Assembly: GCA_024280235.1 (NCBI GenBank)
Contig: JAJRQN010000061.1
Coordinates: forward strand, 1 to 45,581
Origin: Bacteroidota bacterium
GTDB taxonomy: Bacteria; Bacteroidota; Bacteroidia; Bacteroidales; F082
Direction: 5' to 3'
Length of the DNA: 45,581 nt
Part shown: piece after piece, positions 1 to 7,547 of the stretch
Layout of the letters: each line of letters begins with the position of its first letter
How positions within the stretch are numbered: position 1 is the stretch's first letter
Translations under genes and position numbers: made by a program
The notes under the pieces: model-generated
Told to the model about the DNA's origin: nothing
Databases searched by the model: none
Seen by the model: the letters and a program-made list of their open reading frames with translations, nothing else

Positions 1-46
1 CTTCAATGCTATAAGATTCAGCTTTGTTCAGCAAAGAGCCTCACGT

Positions 47-60
47 CCGCCAGAAGGCGG
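47..60. repeat. Short GC-rich palindrome (REP-like), copy 1
   Basis: The arms CCGCC (47-51) and GGCGG (56-60) are perfect reverse complements around the loop AGAA. A related hairpin at 405-419 has arms TCCGCC/GGCGGA. Isolated GC-rich hairpins in an AT-richer intergenic region suggest a REP-like dispersed repeat, although two short copies are weak proof. Confidence 0.4.
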
Positions 61-404
61 GCTCAGGGATAAACGGTTGAAGCGGGGAGACTCTTCACGA
101 ATCTCTGCGCGACAGCCTACACACATGATCGTTCAGAGATAAACTCCTCTTTTTTTGGGCAGGGGATTTGCCAAAAGTTTTACGCAGTAAAACCTCTTAA
201 TGTTCTTAACTTCTTCATGCATAGCTGCCGACAGACAGCCTTCATGGTAAAAAGGCTTAAAGCCAATGGTTTAATTGGTTTAGGTTGGTTTTCAATGCTT
301 TCATGAAGTGGCGAAAGTTGAGTAACTTAAAAACATGGCAGCTGAAACTTCAAAACCTGAAACTTTTTCTTCGTCACGGGCACGCTTCCGCCTCCTAAGT
401 CCCA

Positions 405-419
405 TCCGCCGGTGGCGGA
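405..419. repeat. Short GC-rich palindrome (REP-like), copy 2
   Basis: The arms TCCGCC (405-410) and GGCGGA (414-419) are perfect reverse complements around GGT. The core matches the palindrome at 47-60. It lies just past the 3' end of the minus-strand regulator gene that ends at 458. Confidence 0.4.
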
Positions 420-457
420 ACGAACTGTTTAAGAGGCCCTTATGTGTATTCAAAAAA

Positions 458-991
458 CTACTTTTCCCAAAGCAAAAGCAGCTCGTTTTTATTTTTAGTC
501 TTCAGGAAATTCTGAAGTTCCGGTTCGTTGATAATCAGGTATCGCAACTTGCGTTCCAGAAGGTCTTCCACCTTTTCCACCAATTCAAGCAGATAATTCT
601 TATCAATATTTTCACCCACAAACCAGAGGTCGATAATTGGCGAATCTTTCCCTTTGGCTAACTCGCCCACAAGATACACGCGTTCCAGTTTACCCAGTTT
701 CTTTACCACCTTTTCTATTACCTGATCGATACCTACATACTTCATAAGCAGGCTGTTAATCTCAGGAAACAGGGGATGATGGGTATTAGCATGATAAACT
801 TTTTTATTCCCCACCATATCGGTAGCAAGCAGGCCTGCTTTATCAAAACGGTTCAACTCCTGCCGGATGGCGTTGGTCGATTCACCAAATTCCGGCTCCA
901 GCGAGCGCAGATAGGCCGTGGTATCGCTGTTCAGGAAAAATTTGAGCAGCAACTTCAGACGGGTTTTCGATGTGATTAACGCTTCAAGCAT
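458..991 (-). CDS. Winged-helix (ArsR-like) regulator with nucleotidyltransferase-like C-terminal part
   Basis: The 177-aa protein begins with a winged-helix region (about residues 1-70). This contains a recognition-helix-like segment (ESTNAIRQELNRF) followed by a wing (AGLLATDMVGNKKVYHAN). The second half, from about residue 100 (LERVYLVGELAKGKDSPIIDLWFVGE), resembles the minimal nucleotidyltransferase fold, but the usual GSxxxG..D.D metal-binding pattern is eroded, so catalysis is doubtful. Proteins of this type are usually annotated as ArsR-family or HTH regulators in Bacteroidota and often sit near surface-polysaccharide loci; no such locus is visible here. It is probably a DNA-binding regulator of unknown target. 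It lies 60 bp downstream of a four-helix-bundle gene on the same strand. Confidence 0.7.
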   Translation of the reverse strand: MLEALITSKTRLKLLLKFFLNSDTTAYLRSLEPEFGESTNAIRQELNRFDKAGLLATDMVGNKKVYHANTHHPLFPEINSLLMKYVGIDQVIEKVVKKLGKLERVYLVGELAKGKDSPIIDLWFVGENIDKNYLLELVEKVEDLLERKLRYLIINEPELQNFLKTKNKNELLLLWEK

Positions 992-1051
992 AGAGGAGGA
1001 ATCGTGTGTGGTAAATGGTGATTAGACCTATTATTTATTATAAAATTTTAA

Positions 1052-1381
1052 TTAAACTGTATTTAATTTTGAATATAGGGTTATCCTTGTCGTCAGATCA
1101 TCCTGTTTCTTATCATTAAAACATCCATCTTGATTCGATAAAACCATGAAGGCTTCCCTTTCGGCCAATACACCTAATGAAATATCCGGAAACTGAATGA
1201 ATCCCATTTTTCCTTTTCGGGCAGAGCCTACGGCAATATTAGCAGGTACTGAAACAGCAGCTCTGCGAAGTCGGGACGTTATTCCAACCTGTTCATGTTT
1301 TGGGAAATCAACAGTCTCTCTGTAAACACTTTCTGCCAACAGCATTGCTGATTTCCATACATCCAAATCTTTGTGATTCAT
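1052..1381 (-). CDS. Four-helix bundle protein (S23 / 23S rRNA intervening-sequence family)
   Basis: The 109-aa sequence begins with the family signature DLDVWKSAMLLAESVY, then FPKHEQVGITSRLRRAAVSVPANIAVGSARKG, the conserved core of the S23-like four-helix bundle family. The C-terminal helix is atypical (GVLAEREAFMVLSNQDG, then ending at SKLNTV). It stops somewhat earlier than the usual 115-125 residues, so the tail may be eroded. The function of the family is unknown. Copies are scattered in Bacteroidota genomes, often next to mobile or variable regions, as here beside a regulator and palindromic repeats. The start ATG at 1381 gives the standard N-terminus. Confidence 0.75.
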   Translation of the reverse strand: MNHKDLDVWKSAMLLAESVYRETVDFPKHEQVGITSRLRRAAVSVPANIAVGSARKGKMGFIQFPDISLGVLAEREAFMVLSNQDGCFNDKKQDDLTTRITLYSKLNTV

Positions 1382-1596
1382 GGGTGATTGGTTTTATAAC
1401 TGTGCGCGAATAATTAAAGCGGTGTGTTTGCAGGGTTTGGCCGGAACCACTCACTCATAACCATTCACTAATTGAGTAACAAAACTACTCAATATTTTGG
1501 TTTTGTCAAGAGCAAATGTAGAAAAATTTTCTTTTCGGCAAAAAAGATTAAAATTATTTTATTCCGTATTGATAAAAGTCGGGGGATTTTGATGAG

Positions 1597-1630
1597 ATAT
1601 ATAGTCCAAGCGGACGATTGAACTATATAT
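1597..1630. repeat. Inverted repeat downstream of dprA
   Basis: The arms 1597-1609 and 1618-1630 are 13 bp long with one mismatch and an 8-bp spacer. They lie 23 bp past the dprA stop codon. A hairpin here could help end the dprA transcript, but no T-run follows on the minus strand, so a terminator role is only possible. Confidence 0.4.
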
Positions 1631-1652
1631 GGTTCTTTCATTCATCATTCTC

Positions 1653-2750
1653 TCATTCCACCCGGTATTGTTTTCCGGGGAGGCTTTGTATGAGGGCGTT
1701 GAATTCGAGGTTTAGCAATGCCGCCGCTACCTGCGAAGGATTATATCCGGACTGTATCACGAGTTTGTCAATGCCGAGGGTACCGGCCTGGCGGAGGAGT
1801 TCGTACAGTGTCTTTTCTTCTGCGGACATCTCCACAAAAAGGGCAGTTTGCTGATTAGCAGTAGTACGACGGTCGTCCCATCCCAAGAGGTATTCAATGT
1901 CGTCGGCACTCTGAAGCAATGCTGCTTTATTGGCCTTAATCAGGAAATTGCATCCGATGGAAAAGCGGTCTGTAAGGCGACCTGGCACAGCAAACACATC
2001 GCGATTGTATGTATTTGCCAACTCGGCAGTGATGAGTGCTCCGCCTTTGCGGTCTGATTCGACAACGACGATGGCGTCCACCATCCCGGCGATGATGTGA
2101 TTGCGTTTGGGAAAATTCTCACGGTCGGGTTTGGTTTTTGACATAAACCCTGTGAGGAGTCCGCCATTGGCGAGCATCTCTTCGGCCAGCTTCCGGTGAG
2201 GAGCAGGATAAAGTCTGTCGAGGCCATGCCCCAAAACGCCCACAGTGGGGATGTCCAACTCAACAGCACGCCGGTGGGAACACCCATCAATACCATAAGC
2301 CAACCCGCTCACAACAGTAACCTCTTTATCCCGAAGGCCATCAATTATTTCACGACAACGGGCACGACCGTAGTCGGTGGCACGTCGTGTTCCGACAAAA
2401 GCTATCATCCGGTGATGGTTCAAATCAGCATTACCCCGGTAATAGAGCATCAACGGGTGGTCATAACAGTTGAGCAGCCGTTGTGGATAATCTTCATTCT
2501 GAAAAAACAGCGCTTTTATGTGATGCTTTTCGATAAATAAAAGCTCTTCTTCTGCCCGCCTGAGCACTTTCTGATTGAGAATATTGTTTACCGCTGCCTG
2601 TCCAATACCCGGAATAGACCTTAAAGTTTTGGCGGATGCCCTGAAAACCTCTTCCGCACTTCCACACCATTGGATAAGTTTTTTGCCATTAACATCGCCG
2701 ATGCCGGGAATAAGAGTAACACCTATTTTATATAACAAAGAGGGTTCCAT
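1653..2750 (-). CDS. dprA: DNA-processing protein DprA
   Basis: DprA loads RecA onto incoming single-stranded DNA during natural transformation. The 365-aa protein has the full layout. An N-terminal helix-hairpin-helix/SAM-like part (about 1-65, with IPGIGDVNGKKL and SIPGIGQAAV) is followed by the Rossmann-like DprA domain (about 75-290). That domain contains AFVGTRRATDYGRARC, VVSGLAYGIDGCSHRRAV, GVLGHGLDRLYPAPHRKLA, FPKRNHIIAGM and GGALITAELA. A C-terminal winged helix follows (about 305-365, LYELLRQAGTLGIDKLVIQSG). Length and order are normal for a full DprA. No other competence gene is adjacent; the neighbours downstream are the S23-like and HTH genes. The start ATG at 2750 gives a standard family N-terminus. 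Confidence 0.96.
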   Translation of the reverse strand: MEPSLLYKIGVTLIPGIGDVNGKKLIQWCGSAEEVFRASAKTLRSIPGIGQAAVNNILNQKVLRRAEEELLFIEKHHIKALFFQNEDYPQRLLNCYDHPLMLYYRGNADLNHHRMIAFVGTRRATDYGRARCREIIDGLRDKEVTVVSGLAYGIDGCSHRRAVELDIPTVGVLGHGLDRLYPAPHRKLAEEMLANGGLLTGFMSKTKPDRENFPKRNHIIAGMVDAIVVVESDRKGGALITAELANTYNRDVFAVPGRLTDRFSIGCNFLIKANKAALLQSADDIEYLLGWDDRRTTANQQTALFVEMSAEEKTLYELLRQAGTLGIDKLVIQSGYNPSQVAAALLNLEFNALIQSLPGKQYRVE

Positions 2751-3011
2751 AGACTACAAAGTTAGCGATTTTCTCAAATACCATACAAGGAAAAGCGGAA
2801 CCCTAAACATGCATGCTCCTAACCTGAGGTGAAGTAAAAAATCTGTGCTCACCTTTATTCTTCATATTTTGACTTCTCCTGTCAAAAAACTGACGAATGA
2901 ATCAGGTTAGAAAATTTGTAAAAGTCCTCTTTCAAAAATTATTGGAATCTATACCATAAAGGTAACCTTCCTGTGCATAGCATTCGTCCCGTTTGTTCAT
3001 AGCCATCCTTA

Positions 3012-3647
3012 TTATATCCATCCAAGCACAAAGCCAAAAATGATGATAGCCAACAAGTCAACGGTAAAGATAATCCCTGTTGTAATAATTTTCTTCCGCA
3101 CTTTTTCCATATCAAAAACCCAATAAGAGGCCACAAAAAAGGTAAGGTAGCCGAAAATAACAATCAGATACGGTGCCGAAGCATTCCACCACGAATAATC
3201 CCAGGTAAGAGCACCTACAGCATGTAGCAATATTTCAACAATAACACAAAAGATGGAATTGGCAATGGCAAAAAACCACCGGTTAGGAATACCGAGAATC
3301 TTCAACTTTTTATCTGCGGGTAGAATTTTTGCAAAAGTGATGCCTGCAATGGCAAACATAAAGCTGATTTCGATATTCAATCCGATAAGAATCTCGTAAG
3401 CAGACTTCCCGGGTGCGCCCCACACAGGTGCATAATTAGTAAAATGAAAAACCAGTGCATTCCAGATTTCATTGAACCAGTCCATACCCCAAAAGGTAAG
3501 TCCGGCAAAGACAAGACTCCAGTTTTTGCGTTCTATTTCTACGGCGTAAACATAAATTACAAAGGCAAACAGCGGAATGACGTACCATTGTAAACTACTA
3601 CTGTCGCGCAAATGTTGCATGGCTGCAAGAGCGGAGGATGTGGGCAT
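3012..3647 (-). CDS. Hypothetical multi-pass membrane protein
   Basis: The 211-aa protein has about six hydrophobic helices and no signal peptide. Segments include WYVIPLFAFVIYVYAVEI, FMFAIAGITFAKILP, WFFAIANSIFCVIVEILLHA, YLIVIFGYLTFFVASYWVF and IIFTVDLLAIIIFGFVLGWI. Tryptophan- and aspartate-rich loops (TFWGMDWFNEIWNALV and ALTWDYSWWNAS) look conserved in character but I cannot assign them to a named family. It stands alone between dprA and a MITE. No function is proposed. Confidence 0.75.
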   Translation of the reverse strand: MPTSSALAAMQHLRDSSSLQWYVIPLFAFVIYVYAVEIERKNWSLVFAGLTFWGMDWFNEIWNALVFHFTNYAPVWGAPGKSAYEILIGLNIEISFMFAIAGITFAKILPADKKLKILGIPNRWFFAIANSIFCVIVEILLHAVGALTWDYSWWNASAPYLIVIFGYLTFFVASYWVFDMEKVRKKIITTGIIFTVDLLAIIIFGFVLGWI

Positions 3648-4019
3648 CTTATTGAATTTTAATGGTTAAACAGTTGCTAATGTATAAAATTTTCATATAC
3701 GGTTACAAGCTGAGACTGAAGAGTGGATGGTTGAACCAGTAAAAAATTTCAGGGGTGGACGTAACAAGCAGTTAGGGCTTGTTACGAAATAAATTCTCTG
3801 AATCAGGCAAAGTTATTTTGTTCGATAACGAGGCAAAAAATGCAGGCATAGCAAAGCTACGGCGAGGCTTTTTAACAAAGTTAGCGGGCAAAAGAATGAG
3901 TATAAACGGAGTAGTTATTTCGTAACAAGCCCTTAAGCCGGACGTGTGAAATGGCCGTTAACCAAAAACCCTTATTTTTGTCTCTTCAAAATTTACAACA
4001 CTCTTATAAGTAAAAAAAT
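3648..4019. other. 372-bp intergenic region containing a MITE
   Basis: No gene is seen here. The region contains the 158-bp element described at 3775-3932. After the element there is a possible -7 promoter box, TATTTTTG at 3973-3980, about 40 bp before the peptidase start codon; no clear TTTG box lies at the expected distance upstream. Confidence 0.6.
3772..3935. mobile_element. Non-autonomous MITE, 158 bp, with perfect terminal inverted repeats
   Basis: The ends are perfect 18-bp inverted repeats: GGGCTTGTTACGAAATAA at 3775-3792 and its exact reverse complement at 3915-3932. Both sides are flanked by the trinucleotide TTA (3772-3774 and 3933-3935), consistent with a 3-bp target-site duplication. 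The 120-bp interior has no reading frame worth calling, so the element would depend on a transposase elsewhere. The structure is seen directly; the mobility class is an inference. Confidence 0.8.
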
Positions 4020-5777
4020 ATGAAGAAAAACGGTTTTCTCCTCCTTTTGATTTTTGCTTTGTCATTACTGCTTTTTGCCGGAAACGGTTATGCCTGCACC
4101 AATTATCTTGTTACCAAAGGGGCTTCTGCCGATGGTTCTGTAATGATTTCGTATAATGCCGATTCGCACGTGTTGTATGGTGAATTGTACCATTGGCCTG
4201 CCGGTATCTGGCCCAAAGGAACTATGATGGATGTGTATGAATGGGATACCGGAAAATATCTCGGGAAAATTGAACAGGCCCATCAAACTTACAATGTCAT
4301 CGGCAATATGAACGAGCATCAGGTGGCTATTGGCGAAACGACTTATGGCGGCAGAGCTTCACTGCAACACCAACCTTCGGCTATTGTGGACTATGGCAGT
4401 TTGATATATCTTGCTTTGCAGCGGTCGCGAAATGCCCGCGAAGCCATAAAAGTGATGACAAGCCTGGTAGCGAAATACGGGTATTACAGCGAAGGAGAAG
4501 ACTTTTCCATTTCCGATAAAAATGAAGCCTGGATTCTGGAGATGATTGGCAAAGGCGAAGGCGAAAAAGGCGCGGTTTGGGTTGCACGGCGCATCCCGGA
4601 TGGTTACGTTTCCGGTCATGCCAACCAGGCACGTATCACCACCTTCCCGCCGGCTAACGGCAGGACTTCCATCACTTCTGATGAGATAGATAAAATTTTC
4701 CAACCGGAAGTCAACACGGTGTATTCCTCCGATGTGATTTCTTTTGCCCGTAAAAAAGGTTTTTACAAAGGCCCGGACAAAGATTTTTCATTTTCCGACA
4801 CTTATGCACCTGTCGATTTTGAGGGAGCGCGTTTTTGCGAGATTCGGGTATGGACCATGTTCAACGATGTGAAATCGGGTATGGACAAATATTGGGATTA
4901 TGCCAAAGGTGATGTTCAACACGCTAAACGGCTGGCCAACGGCGATAAAAACGTCAACGGATATGCCACCAACCGGATGCCACTTTGGGTAAAACCCGAC
5001 AAAAAAGTTACTTTGCAGGAGATGATGCATTTTATGCGTAACCATTTGGAAGGCACAGAGTTGGACATGAGCAAAGATGTGGGTGCCGGTCCATTCCATT
5101 GTCCTTACCGCTGGCGACCTCTCACATGGAAAGTAAAAGGTGCTGAATATATCAACGAGCGTGCTACCGCCACGCAGCAGACAGGTTTTACCTTTGTGGC
5201 ACAATCACGCAACTGGCTTCCCGACGCCATTGGCGGCATCATCTGGTGGGGCGTTGACGATGCTTCAGGAACTGTTTATATGCCCATTTATTCTTCTATT
5301 ACCAAAGTTCCCGAAAATTTCAAGGTGGGCAATGGCAGCATGATGGAGTGGTCCGACTCATCTGGTTTTTGGATTTTCAATCAGGTGGAAAACTTTGCTT
5401 ACACCGCTTGGGATCGCATTCATCCCGACATTGTAAAAGTGCAGACAGAACTGGAAAACAGGTTTATTGCTTTCACTCCGGCTGTTGACCAAACTGCAGA
5501 AACACTTTACAAAACCAACCCGAAAGAAGCGGTGGCTTACCTGACGCAATACAGCAACAGCATGGCTGCCAAGACATTCAAAACATGGAAAAATCTTTAT
5601 CATCATTTGTTTATGAAGTTTATGGATGGCAATATAAAATACAAGCGTCCGGTTCCCAAAGGGTATAAATATGTCAATCCCAAGCTGGAACAGCCTGGTT
5701 ATGGTCAGCAATGGTACAAACTGATTATTGACCAGACCGGTGATAAGCTGCTGGATAAAGAACACAAAAAAGAATAG
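4020..5777 (+). CDS. Exported C69-family dipeptidase
   Basis: This is an N-terminal-nucleophile (Ntn) cysteine peptidase of family C69 (Lactobacillus PepD-type), predicted to hydrolyse dipeptides in the periplasm. A signal peptide (residues 1-25: a charged start, a leucine-rich core, then GNGYA) is followed directly by Cys26-Thr-Asn. Cleavage would therefore expose Cys26 as the catalytic N-terminal residue, as the family requires. Further family motifs are VTKGASADGSVMISYNADSH, EHQVAIGETTYGGR and the EAWILEMIGKG segment. At 585 aa it is of the longer Bacteroidota type. It is alone on the plus strand, 163 bp before the sugar porter gene, and could share a transcript with it, although the gap argues for separate promoters. 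Confidence 0.93.
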   Translation: MKKNGFLLLLIFALSLLLFAGNGYACTNYLVTKGASADGSVMISYNADSHVLYGELYHWPAGIWPKGTMMDVYEWDTGKYLGKIEQAHQTYNVIGNMNEHQVAIGETTYGGRASLQHQPSAIVDYGSLIYLALQRSRNAREAIKVMTSLVAKYGYYSEGEDFSISDKNEAWILEMIGKGEGEKGAVWVARRIPDGYVSGHANQARITTFPPANGRTSITSDEIDKIFQPEVNTVYSSDVISFARKKGFYKGPDKDFSFSDTYAPVDFEGARFCEIRVWTMFNDVKSGMDKYWDYAKGDVQHAKRLANGDKNVNGYATNRMPLWVKPDKKVTLQEMMHFMRNHLEGTELDMSKDVGAGPFHCPYRWRPLTWKVKGAEYINERATATQQTGFTFVAQSRNWLPDAIGGIIWWGVDDASGTVYMPIYSSITKVPENFKVGNGSMMEWSDSSGFWIFNQVENFAYTAWDRIHPDIVKVQTELENRFIAFTPAVDQTAETLYKTNPKEAVAYLTQYSNSMAAKTFKTWKNLYHHLFMKFMDGNIKYKRPVPKGYKYVNPKLEQPGYGQQWYKLIIDQTGDKLLDKEHKKE

Positions 5778-5940
5778 CGGTACATTACATGGTAAAGTCG
5801 AACGGGCGTAATTGCAGCTTTTGGTAAATATCTTTGCTAAATATGTAAAGCCGGGCAGGCCGGTGTGAAACCTCTGATTCTTTTTCCCGTAACGATACAA
5901 TATAACTTAGCAGCGCTATTTTTTTACGAAAGTTTCATTT

Positions 5941-7419
5941 ATGCAAAACAAAAGCACTTACAACAAAAACCTAGTCGTGATCATTGCGGCAGTTGCGGCT
6001 ACCGGCGGACTATTATTTGGATTTGACACCGGCGTGATTTCGGGCGCCATCCCGTTTTTTCAACAAGATTTTCAGCTTACCAACAGTATGGTGGAAAACA
6101 TTACCACCGCAGGGCTCGTAGGAGCTGTGATTGGTGCTATGTTTACCGGAAGGCTATCTGATATTATTGGCAGGAAAAAGGTCATTCTAATGGCTGCCGT
6201 CATTTTTATTATCGGAGCTGCCTGGTCGGGATGGGCTCCCAACGATAAAGTGCTGATTGCCGCACGTCTCTTTATCGGACTGGCCATTGGAATTTCTTCT
6301 TTTTCAGTTCCTTTATACATTGCTGAAATTTCCCCTACCAAAATCAGGGGGCGTTTGGTTTCGCTTTTCCAGCTTCTGATAACCATTGGCATACTGGTTT
6401 CTTATCTCAGCGACCTGCTCTTTGCCAATAACAACGACCTGTCGTCCTGGCGACCCATGTTTTATGTCGGGGTTATCCCCGGGTTAATTTTATTTATTGG
6501 TATGCTTTTCCTGCCCGAGACGCCTCGCTGGCTTATGAGCAAAGGCCGTGAAGATGAGAGCCGGCATGTGTTGAAAAAAATCGAAGAACCAGACTTGGTG
6601 GAAGCTTCTATTCGGCGAATGAAAGAGGATATCGAAAGAGCAAAAAGCCGGGCTACTTTCCGTGAGGTTTTCAAACCCTGGCTGCGAACAGCGCTTATGA
6701 TTGCCGTGGGAATCATGTTCTTTCAGCAGTTTGTCGGCATTAATACGGTCATTTACTACAGTCCTAAAATCTTTATGATTGTCGGGTTTGAAGGAGCAAG
6801 AGCCGGAATATGGGGTGCTGTAAGTGTAGGTGTTGTCAATGTGGCATTCACCGTGCTTTCTCTCTTTCTCATCGACAAAATCGGCAGAAGAAAACTCTAT
6901 TTTATCGGCATAAGCGGTATTATCTTTTCGTTGCTTGCTCTTGGAACAGTATTTGCTTTTCACTCATCCCTCGGGGATACGGGAAAATGGTTTGCCATTG
7001 TTTTTGTATGGATTTACATTGCCTTTTTTGCTATCAGTCTGGGACCACTGGGCTGGCTTTTTATATCCGAAGTCTTTCCGCTTCGCGTAAGGGGTATCGG
7101 CTCCTCCATTGGGTCTTTGTCCAACTGGCTTTTTAACGGGCTGGTGGCCTTTACCTTCTTTAAAATCGTTAAACTGTTTACTGCTTCAGGTACGGGAATC
7201 ATTACACACGAAAAATTATATAATGCTGCTACACATACTTTTACCATGCAGGCAGTAAACAATGGCAATCCGGCAGGAGCTTTTTGGTTTTATGCTTTTA
7301 TAGGTATTGTCGGTTGGGTGTGGGGTTATTATTTCCTCCCCGAAACCAAAGGTATTTCATTAGAAAAAATAGAAGAACACTGGCGCAACGGCGGTAAGCC
7401 AAGGGATTTGAAAGGGTAA
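5941..7419 (+). CDS. MFS sugar porter (XylE/GalP-like proton symporter)
   Basis: The 492-aa protein has 12 predicted membrane helices and the sugar-porter signatures. These are GGLLFGFDTGVISGAIPFF in helix 1, GRLSDIIGRKKV after helix 2, PLYIAEISPTKIRGRLVSLFQL after helix 4, PETPRWL at the end of helix 6, QQFVGINTVIYYSPKIF in helix 7, and the closing PETKGISLEKIEEHW. Members import hexoses or pentoses with protons; the substrate cannot be read from the sequence. An insertion of about 40 residues near ITHEKLYNAATHTFTM lies between helices 10 and 11, as in related Bacteroidota transporters. A strong hairpin terminator follows at 7485-7520. Confidence 0.94.
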   Translation: MQNKSTYNKNLVVIIAAVAATGGLLFGFDTGVISGAIPFFQQDFQLTNSMVENITTAGLVGAVIGAMFTGRLSDIIGRKKVILMAAVIFIIGAAWSGWAPNDKVLIAARLFIGLAIGISSFSVPLYIAEISPTKIRGRLVSLFQLLITIGILVSYLSDLLFANNNDLSSWRPMFYVGVIPGLILFIGMLFLPETPRWLMSKGREDESRHVLKKIEEPDLVEASIRRMKEDIERAKSRATFREVFKPWLRTALMIAVGIMFFQQFVGINTVIYYSPKIFMIVGFEGARAGIWGAVSVGVVNVAFTVLSLFLIDKIGRRKLYFIGISGIIFSLLALGTVFAFHSSLGDTGKWFAIVFVWIYIAFFAISLGPLGWLFISEVFPLRVRGIGSSIGSLSNWLFNGLVAFTFFKIVKLFTASGTGIITHEKLYNAATHTFTMQAVNNGNPAGAFWFYAFIGIVGWVWGYYFLPETKGISLEKIEEHWRNGGKPRDLKG

Positions 7420-7484
7420 TCAGGTTCCAATATAATCAGCGGCTGCCAGAAAACACCAATCTCTTCGTTGAGCTTACATTCAAA

Positions 7485-7520
7485 AAAAGGGTTCCGGAAA
7501 AATATTTCCGGAACCCTTTT
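7485..7520. terminator. Bidirectional Rho-independent terminator
   Basis: A 16-bp perfect stem (7485-7500 with 7505-7520) closes a 4-base loop. The GC core GGGTTCCGG is flanked by A- and T-runs on both sides, so it can act in either direction. It lies between the convergent sugar porter gene and the end of the large respiratory operon. Confidence 0.88.
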
Positions 7521-7547
7521 CATTTGAACTTTTGGCCTTCGCGAATT

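Larger units (their letters stand above)
1..457. other. Non-coding, repeat-bearing stretch at the left edge
   Basis: I see no convincing gene in this stretch. It carries two short palindromes of related sequence, a CCGCC/GGCGG hairpin at 47-60 and a TCCGCC/GGCGGA hairpin at 405-419, plus AT-rich sequence between them. An open frame at 335-661 on the plus strand lies mostly antisense to the regulator gene at 458-991 and has no protein-like features, so it is not called. The block may be decayed sequence or an intergenic repeat array at the end of a neighbouring locus outside the window. Confidence 0.5.

Noticed and set aside
335-661. Plus-strand reading frame of 108 codons
   Set aside because: It is largely antisense to the HTH regulator gene, and its composition is what an antisense shadow would give.
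1597-1630. dprA terminator
   Set aside because: The hairpin is AT-rich and lacks a T-run on the correct strand, so it is listed only as an inverted repeat.
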